Shown in pieces: positions 1-4,903 of a DNA stretch of 8,318 nt. Numbering within the stretch: position 1 is the first letter of the stretch; every line of letters starts with the position of its first letter. The notes beneath the pieces were generated by a model. That model was not told where the DNA came from. It saw nothing but the letters and a program-made list of their open reading frames with translations, and searched no databases. This DNA is from JANRKG01 sp033763635 (GTDB lineage Bacteria; Cyanobacteriota; Cyanobacteriia; GCF-001939115), in assembly GCA_033763635.1 (NCBI GenBank), contig JANRKG010000114.1, positions 1-8,318 on the forward strand, in the 5' to 3' direction. A program made the translations under genes and the position numbers.

Positions 1-21
1 CAGTTTATGTTTATGGGCTGA

Positions 22-63
22 ATGAGGGCGGAAGGCTGAGGGCTGAGGGCGGAAGGCAGAGGG
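22..63. repeat. Tandem heptamer repeat (STRR-like)
   Basis: Six consecutive 7-bp units can be read: ATGAGGG, CGGAAGG, CTGAGGG, CTGAGGG, CGGAAGG, CAGAGGG. Two units are identical neighbours and the others differ at one to three positions. A related GGGCTGA sits just before, one base out of phase. Short tandemly repeated heptamers are a known feature of filamentous cyanobacterial intergenic DNA. No function can be assigned from sequence. Confidence 0.7.
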
Positions 64-140
64 CAAAATGGGTTTGGGTTGTGAACTTCTGGGGCTTCCA
101 CCTCTCTTCTGGCTTTAATTTTGGCTCCTCATTCTTAATA

Positions 141-146
141 GGGAGG
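141..146 (+). promoter_or_regulatory. Shine-Dalgarno site deciding the kinase start
   Basis: GGGAGG lies here. Three in-frame starts follow: GTG at 146 overlaps the site, ATG at 149 is only 2 nt downstream, and GTG at 155 is 8 nt downstream. The last has the normal ribosome spacing, so 155 is preferred. ATG at 149 remains possible. No convincing -35/-10 promoter was found in 64-140. Confidence 0.55.
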
Positions 147-154
147 TGATGCGC

Positions 155-1669
155 GTGTACAAGTGGCTGCTGCCAACAATGAGTGAAGTGCTGGCTCTGG
201 GAGAAACGGCCTGGGTGGAAGCGAACCTGGAATTTTCTCTGGAGGCTCTTCAGGCACCCGCTGATTTACCCGCTGACTCACCCAATCGGGCTTCCTACGC
301 CCGTCAACTTTCCCAGGCAGAACGGGAATGGACTGCGGCGATCGCCGCATTGAACGATCTCCTGGACTCCCTTTCGACGACCTCCAAAACTTCAAAAGGG
401 TTGGTGTTATCAGGTCCATCGCCCATTCTCAATTGCCAGACAACCCCACAGTTCTCAACGTGGGTTTTTACGCCCCAATCCCTGACGGGGGGCGGTGGGT
501 TTCCGCTTCAACTTTTGCCCGCAGAGGGCGATCGTCCCCATGAACTGGCAGAAACCGCAGCAGCCCTCCCCCTATTGCCCGTAGACCCCCTGGCAACGGA
601 ACAATTCTGCCTGGTCTCGACCACTGCCTTTAGTCTCTTGGTTGTGCTAGGGGAAAATGCAGACGGGAAACCGCTCTTTTTATATTCCTTTGACCCAGAA
701 GTGGTTCGGCAAGCATGGCGATCGTTGCGACCCAGAGTTTTGCTGACAGGTGCCCACCAAATCAGCCGGATTGATGCCCTGTTTGAGCAATTTTCCCCCG
801 TCGCGCCCCACTATCACACGGTTACCCAGTTCAGCCGTCTTCTGTTGCACCATTTACAGGAAGTTGCGGAAGATACCCAACGGAGCCACACAGAGCATTC
901 CTCAAGCCCAGAGGTGAGTGTACCTTTTGCGGATAGCCAGAATCGCCAGGATATCGAATTGGTCCAGGCAATTGCCCACGAGGTTCGTACTCCCCTGACG
1001 ACGATTCGTACCCTGGTTCGATCGCTGCTCCGCCGCAAAGATCTGGCCCCAGAAGTCCTGAAACGCCTGGAGATGGTCGATCGCGAATGTAGTGAACAGA
1101 TCGATCGCTTCAGTCTAATCTTCAAGGCTGTTGAGTTAGAAAGCTCTGTGGCACAACAGACTACCATGCCCCTGACGGCTACCCCGATCGATCGGGTGTT
1201 ACAGGCTAGCATTCCTCGCTGGCAGCAACAGGCACAACAACGGAACCTGGCTCTGGAGGTGGTGCTTCCCCAACAAATTCCAACCGTGGTCAGCGATCCC
1301 ACAATGCTGGATCAAGCGCTGACAGGGCTGATTGAACGGTTTACCCGTAGTCTTCCATCGGGCAGTCATATTCAAGTACAAGTCACCTTGGCGGGCGATC
1401 GGCTCAAGCTGGAATTTCAGGCCCAGATGGGAACACAATGCCCCGAATCCACCGACTCCGCTTCTCAATGGCCGACTCTAAAAGCGCTGGGGCAACTTCT
1501 CACCTTCCAACCCGAAACCGGGATTCTGAGCCTGAACATGGCTGTCACCAAAAACCTGTTCCAGGCATTAGGAGGCAAGCTCATCGTGCGGCAGCGTCCC
1601 CAGCAGGGCGAAGTGTTCACCATTTTTCTACCTCTGGAAGTGAATAATCCTGACATCCGTACAGTGTGA
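155..1669 (+). CDS. Histidine-kinase-like sensor with degenerate ATP-binding domain
   Basis: A cytoplasmic two-component-type sensor of 504 residues from the chosen GTG; starts at 149 (ATG) or 146 (GTG) add two or three residues. No membrane segment or signal peptide is visible. Residues about 1-245 are a sensory region; the hydrophobic stretch followed by FSFDPEVV-type sequence (here LYSFDPEVVRQAW) faintly resembles DICT-type sensor domains of cyanobacterial kinases, which is low confidence. A polar linker leads to a clear HisKA segment with the H-box AHEVRTPLTTIRT; the phospho-acceptor is His275. The C-terminal region has the HATPase_c outline, ending with LGGKLIVRQRPQQGEVFTIFLPL, the usual last strands. 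The ATP-site motifs are eroded: the N-box reads LDQALTGLIERFTR (Gly391 and Arg395 where Asn is usual), no DxGxG box is visible, and the glycine-rich lid is weak around 454-462. It may be a pseudokinase or be phosphorylated in trans. No response regulator gene is adjacent. Confidence 0.85.
   Translation: MYKWLLPTMSEVLALGETAWVEANLEFSLEALQAPADLPADSPNRASYARQLSQAEREWTAAIAALNDLLDSLSTTSKTSKGLVLSGPSPILNCQTTPQFSTWVFTPQSLTGGGGFPLQLLPAEGDRPHELAETAAALPLLPVDPLATEQFCLVSTTAFSLLVVLGENADGKPLFLYSFDPEVVRQAWRSLRPRVLLTGAHQISRIDALFEQFSPVAPHYHTVTQFSRLLLHHLQEVAEDTQRSHTEHSSSPEVSVPFADSQNRQDIELVQAIAHEVRTPLTTIRTLVRSLLRRKDLAPEVLKRLEMVDRECSEQIDRFSLIFKAVELESSVAQQTTMPLTATPIDRVLQASIPRWQQQAQQRNLALEVVLPQQIPTVVSDPTMLDQALTGLIERFTRSLPSGSHIQVQVTLAGDRLKLEFQAQMGTQCPESTDSASQWPTLKALGQLLTFQPETGILSLNMAVTKNLFQALGGKLIVRQRPQQGEVFTIFLPLEVNNPDIRTV
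335..348. repeat. HIP1 palindrome
   Basis: The perfect 14-bp palindrome GCGGCGATCGCCGC contains the HIP1 octamer GCGATCGC at 338-345. HIP1 is strongly over-represented in most cyanobacterial genomes and is the best single taxonomic clue in the window. It lies within the coding sequence of the sensor gene. Many near copies (GGCGATCG, CGATCGCT) are scattered through the other genes. Confidence 0.85.
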
Positions 1670-1840
1670 GACTTTGAGGTATTCACCAACCTTTCTTTAC
1701 TTGTTGCAAGAGTTTATTACTAAGGCAGGGATTTTGGGGTAATCTAACCCATATCCTGGTTTTTGTTCATGCTCCTGCGGATGAAAAGTTCGGGGATCAT
1801 TGCTGGGAAAAGCTTATCACCCAGAATTTTAGAAATGTCT

Positions 1841-3238
1841 ATGAACAGATGCAAGTTGGGCTGGCCCTGGCAGTGGACGATCGCTTCCCTCGCTCTCGTG
1901 GAACTGTTGAATCCCTTATCCGGTCAGGGATGGGGGCAACGGGCAAATGCACAACAGGCGACGATGGTTCCCGAAGCAACGGCAGCAGCGCGGGTCCAAC
2001 AACGCGAGAAGCAGGAACGGCAAGTCCGCGAGGAAAACTATGATTTGCAGCAATTTCCAGTGGTGGACCAACATGCCCGTCACTGGCGCAATATCTTATG
2101 GACTACGGCGATCGTAGAACCCCAACACAATTATGTTGAGGAAGCCGTCATTCGGATTCTGGCGCTTTCCGAACGCCCCCGCCTTTCCCAGCCCCAACGG
2201 CGAACGGTGTTGATGGCGATGCAGGTCGGCACCCAGCTTTATCTAAGCAACAGCGAATTTTATAACCGAATTGGCGATCGGCTCCGGCAGACGGTCGAGC
2301 GGAGCCGAGATCCTCAGTGGGTGGCGATGGCCCTGGCAACCTTGAACCAGGCAGCGACCCGTGGGAAATCTAAAGCCCTGGAGGTTAGCGAAATTCAGGA
2401 TTTGGGCAACCGAGTCCGAGCCAGGTTTCCCAGTTGGTCTCGCAATGTGTTCCTGAAAACGACCCTCAGTGATATTGATCAGGCCACGAGAGCCACAACC
2501 ATCCCACCCCTCAAGGACTTACTGAACTGGACAATCGCCCCGCACCAGATCCAGGTGTACGTCCTCTGTACACCCGATCGCTCCGTTCTCTGCCAAACGG
2601 TGGTGAAGGATAAAAATGGTCAATTTGTGCGAACGAATGGGGAGTTATGGTCGATTCCCCTCCTGCTCCGCTCGATTCATGGCTTAAGCTGGAATTTTGA
2701 ACGGGGAGAAACGCCTCAAGGGATTTATCGAATGGAAGGGGTTACTCCCCAACCTGACCTGGAGTATTTTCGAGCTTTTGGACAGTTTGATCTGGTGAAT
2801 TTGTTCGTTCCTTTTGAATCGGGAGTGAAGCAATTCGTTCCGGGGCGATCGGGCACCTTACCCGGAAGCATCGAAGCCTACCAGGCTCTGTTACCGTCGA
2901 GTTGGCGCAACTACTGGCCCATTCAACAAACCTATTGGGCGGGCAAGAGTGGTCGATCGCTGTTTCGCATTCATGGGTCGGGGGAAGGGGTGAACTTCTT
3001 TCCAGGCAAGGAAAATCCGGACAGTGCAGACTGGAACCCGACGATCGGCTGCCTCTCTGCCCTGGAGGTTTACGATGAAACAGGCCGATTGCTCCAGGCC
3101 GACATGCCAAAGCTCCTCAACCTGCTTCGACAATTGGGGGGCAACAAATTTGCGGGCTATGTTGTCGTCGTAGAAGTGCCCAAAGAAGGAAAGCAACCGC
3201 TGACCACAGCCGAAATTGAAGCGATGATTGGATCTTGA
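1841..3238 (+). CDS. Exported L,D-transpeptidase-like (YkuD-fold-like) protein
   Basis: 465 residues from the ATG at 1841. The frame is open from a TTG at 1763, but upstream starts would bury the signal peptide; ATG at 1835 is equally possible and no strong ribosome site distinguishes them. Residues 1-36 look like a Sec signal: basic start (MNRCK), hydrophobic WTIASLALVELL, cleavage near ANA-QQ. The product should therefore be periplasmic or extracytoplasmic. Residues about 55-240 are charged and helical and match no family I recognise. Residues about 250-440 carry three landmarks of L,D-transpeptidases in the right order: GETPQGIYRM (Thr291; compare TPxGxF), LFRIHG (His378; compare [IV]HG) and TIGCLS (Cys404; compare SxGC[IV]R). 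That family cross-links peptidoglycan through the cysteine. The Ser is replaced by Thr, the Arg after the Cys motif by Ser, and the His-Cys spacing is 26 residues, so this is a divergent member or a fold relative with a changed activity. 171 bp separate it from the kinase-like gene, so co-transcription is uncertain. Assignment is by motif only. Confidence 0.6.
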   Translation: MNRCKLGWPWQWTIASLALVELLNPLSGQGWGQRANAQQATMVPEATAAARVQQREKQERQVREENYDLQQFPVVDQHARHWRNILWTTAIVEPQHNYVEEAVIRILALSERPRLSQPQRRTVLMAMQVGTQLYLSNSEFYNRIGDRLRQTVERSRDPQWVAMALATLNQAATRGKSKALEVSEIQDLGNRVRARFPSWSRNVFLKTTLSDIDQATRATTIPPLKDLLNWTIAPHQIQVYVLCTPDRSVLCQTVVKDKNGQFVRTNGELWSIPLLLRSIHGLSWNFERGETPQGIYRMEGVTPQPDLEYFRAFGQFDLVNLFVPFESGVKQFVPGRSGTLPGSIEAYQALLPSSWRNYWPIQQTYWAGKSGRSLFRIHGSGEGVNFFPGKENPDSADWNPTIGCLSALEVYDETGRLLQADMPKLLNLLRQLGGNKFAGYVVVVEVPKEGKQPLTTAEIEAMIGS

Positions 3239-3245
3239 GGGAAAA

Positions 3246-3290
3246 GGGTGATAGGGAATGGGTAAACGAAATCACCCATTACCCCTTCCC
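3246..3290. terminator. Hairpin between convergent genes (possible terminator)
   Basis: AATGGGT (3257-3263) is complementary to ACCCATT (3274-3280) with a 10-nt loop. GGG (3254-3256) can add pairs with CCC (3282-3284) across a bulged A. An alternative stem pairs GGGTGAT (3246-3252) with ATCACCC (3271-3277). The hairpin sits in the 40-bp gap between two convergent genes and runs over the pyrD stop codon, which suits a bidirectional terminator. There is no T tract right after the stem on the plus strand and only a short, distant one (TTTT, opposite 3242-3245) on the minus strand, so it may simply be a degenerate intergenic repeat. Confidence 0.35.
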
Positions 3291-4436
3291 AATCCCCACA
3301 GCTTTTCCCAGCGACTCTAACCCAGACTCCTCTAGCTTCTGGAGCAATCCCGCACAAATGCGACGGGGCATCATGGGGCCTTCGTAGATCCAACCTGTGT
3401 AGGTTTGAAGGAGACTGGCTCCAGCAGTCAGCTTTTCCCAGGCATCTTCAGCGGTGAAAATGCCACCCACGCCGATAATGGGGAGGGTGCCCTGAGTTTG
3501 CTGGTAGATGAAGCGGATGACTTCAGTCGATCGCTGGGTAAGGGGAGCGCCACTGATCCCCCCCGCTTCGTCGTGAACCGATTTTCCAGTCGCTTCGATG
3601 ACCTGGGTTTTCAGACCTTCCCGGCTGATGGTGGTGTTCGTCGCAATGATACCCGCCAGGTGGTACTGTTGGGCCAAAGTCAGGATTGCGGCGATCTCCT
3701 CCCAGGAGAGGTCAGGGGCGATTTTGACCAGAAGCGGTTTCTGTCCCTCATTTTCTGTTTGCAGGGCCGACAAGATGGGTTCGAGTTGTTCGGTTGCCTG
3801 GAGCGATCGTAAGCCAGGAGTATTGGGAGAACTGACATTAACGACAAAATAATCTCCCAGGTCCTTTAATAACCGAAAACTGCCGAGGTAGTCGTCTGCG
3901 GCGGCTTCCAGGTCTGTGATTTTGGATTTGCCCAAGTTAATGCCGATCGGATAAGCCAGGGCACCCTCTCCCCATTCCCCAGAACCGGGAGCTTTCGTGT
4001 CTCTCCCCTGCAACCGTTCTGCCAATGCCGCCGCTCCCTGATTGTTGAACCCCATTCGGTTTAGAGCAGCCCGGTCTTCAATTAGCCGAAATAATCGGGG
4101 TTTGGGATTTCCCGGTTGGGCATACAGAGTCACGGTTCCCAGTTCCGCATAACCAAAGCCCAGTGCAGACCAGACCCTCGCCGCCTCTCCATTCTTGTCA
4201 AATCCAGCAGCCAGCCCTAAGGGATTCGGGAAGGTCAATCCCCATAACGTTTGATGAAGTCGTTCATCCCTGAAGCTGCATAGGGAATCTATGCGCTGCG
4301 TCACTAAATTTGCAGAAGGATGATCCCGATTCCGATCTATCCAGCCTAGAATTTGGATAACTCGTTGATGCAGCCATTCAGGGTCCGCTTTGAGCGTTGA
4401 GAAGAGAATTGAGCGAACAACTTGATACAAATCCAC
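3279..4436 (-). CDS. pyrD: Dihydroorotate dehydrogenase (quinone), class 2
   Basis: Oxidises dihydroorotate to orotate, the fourth step of de novo UMP synthesis, passing electrons through FMN to membrane quinone. The 385 residues start at a GTG; an in-frame TAG lies 21 nt upstream, so no longer start exists, and the MDLYQ opening fits cyanobacterial PyrD. The N-terminal helical stretch (about 1-45) is the quinone/membrane-association region of class 2 enzymes. Visible FMN and substrate motifs: GFDKNG (78-83), NRMGFNN (126-132), NVSSPNTPGL (200-209), VKIAPD (237-242), ATNTT (265-269), GGISG (292-296) and GVGGI (322-326). Ser203 in NVSSPN is the class 2 catalytic base; class 1 enzymes have Cys there. 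Residues about 144-160 form a Gly-rich segment (KAPGSGEWGEGAL) that looks like a loop insertion before YPIGINLGKSK, and the C terminus ends in a short tail GIGKG. It converges on the exported-protein gene and diverges from the GAF gene, so it is transcribed alone. Confidence 0.97.
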   Translation of the reverse strand: MDLYQVVRSILFSTLKADPEWLHQRVIQILGWIDRNRDHPSANLVTQRIDSLCSFRDERLHQTLWGLTFPNPLGLAAGFDKNGEAARVWSALGFGYAELGTVTLYAQPGNPKPRLFRLIEDRAALNRMGFNNQGAAALAERLQGRDTKAPGSGEWGEGALAYPIGINLGKSKITDLEAAADDYLGSFRLLKDLGDYFVVNVSSPNTPGLRSLQATEQLEPILSALQTENEGQKPLLVKIAPDLSWEEIAAILTLAQQYHLAGIIATNTTISREGLKTQVIEATGKSVHDEAGGISGAPLTQRSTEVIRFIYQQTQGTLPIIGVGGIFTAEDAWEKLTAGASLLQTYTGWIYEGPMMPRRICAGLLQKLEESGLESLGKAVGIGKG

Positions 4437-4532
4437 TCGGCACCCACCCGATGACTAAAACCCTCACCCACCATAGCGAATAATTGTCTAAGTTTGGGCA
4501 TTCTGAGATTAACAGTGATGATACGAATACCC

Positions 4533-4561
4533 GTTAGACTAGCTGATAGGGATCTTGTCAG
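4533..4561 (-). promoter_or_regulatory. Candidate sigma70-type promoter for pyrD
   Basis: On the minus strand CTGACA (4561-4556) matches five of six bases of a -35 box. It is followed after exactly 17 bp by TCTAAC (4538-4533), which matches four of six bases of a -10 box. This predicts a transcript start near 4526 and a leader of about 90 nt before the GTG of pyrD. The 17-bp spacer contains CCTATCAG, the same core as the repeat array about 90 bp away. Matches of this quality arise by chance fairly often. Confidence 0.35.
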
Positions 4562-4639
4562 AATGAACAAATTCAGGACTTTCTGAGTCTACTTTCTGGA
4601 TTTAGAGTTCTGGCCCATTCGCAATTTTTCAAAAACTCT

Positions 4640-4765
4640 CTATCAGTCCTCCTGTCAGTCCCCCTGCCAGCTATTTCTGCCTGTTATTCCTATCAGCGAC
4701 TCCTATCAGCGACTCCTATCAGACATTGCTATCGGTTATCTCTCTTGGTCCCTCTGCTAGCCATC
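4640..4765 (+). repeat. 12-13 bp periodic direct-repeat array (iteron-like)
   Basis: About ten head-to-tail units begin with CTATCAG or a variant. Cores lie at 4640 CTATCAG, 4652 CTGTCAG, 4664 CTGCCAG, 4677 CTGCCTG, 4690, 4703 and 4716 CTATCAG, 4729 CTATCGG, 4742 CTCTTGG and 4754 CTGCTAG. Steps are 12, 12, 13, 13, 13, 13, 13, 13 and 12 bp. Units 4690 and 4703 are identical over 13 bp (CTATCAGCGACTC); the outermost units are the most decayed. The array sits between two divergent genes, so it could be a multi-site operator or a decaying tandem duplication. It is not a CRISPR array: there are no spacers of suitable length. Confidence 0.75.
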
Positions 4766-4903
4766 ATGGGTGCATTGTTCAGCTTTCTTATGGGAACGGC
4801 ATTAGATGTCAATCTACTCACTTCTTCAACTGCCGTCTTCAACTATTCTTTAGTTCAATCTTATTTTTAGCAAACCTGCCTTCTGGGCAGCGCGGAACAT
4901 GAT

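Larger units (their letters stand above)
4437..4903. other. Divergent intergenic region (467 bp)
   Basis: Separates the start of pyrD (leftward) from the start of the GAF-protein gene (rightward). No credible gene was found; the short minus-strand frame at 4346-4570 largely overlaps pyrD in another frame and shows no protein-like pattern. The region is A/T-richer than its surroundings. It holds a candidate pyrD promoter at 4533-4561 and a 12-13 bp periodic array at 4640-4765. From 4766 to 4903 only a weak GGAA ribosome site (4894-4897, 6 nt before the ATG) is noticeable. Confidence 0.7.

Noticed and set aside
814..1302. Minus-strand 162-codon frame inside the sensor gene
   Set aside because: Cys/Arg/Ser-rich composition typical of an antisense shadow of a real coding frame; the plus strand carries clear HisKA sequence here.
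1670..1840. Promoter for the exported-protein gene
   Set aside because: TTGTTG/TTGCAA and TATTAC-like strings occur near 1700-1720 but no pair has acceptable spacing, so nothing is claimed.
4346..4570. Minus-strand frame of 74 codons overlapping the pyrD start
   Set aside because: It overlaps the first 90 bases of pyrD in another frame, has no ribosome site and no protein-like pattern; it is a shadow plus leader sequence.
4640..4765. CRISPR array
   Set aside because: Units follow head to tail every 12-13 bp with no unique 30-40 bp spacers, and no cas gene is near.
4766..4903. Promoter for the GAF-protein gene
   Set aside because: TTGTTC and TTAGAT near 4786-4808 look like -35/-10 boxes but are separated by about 21 bp, too far for a convincing call.
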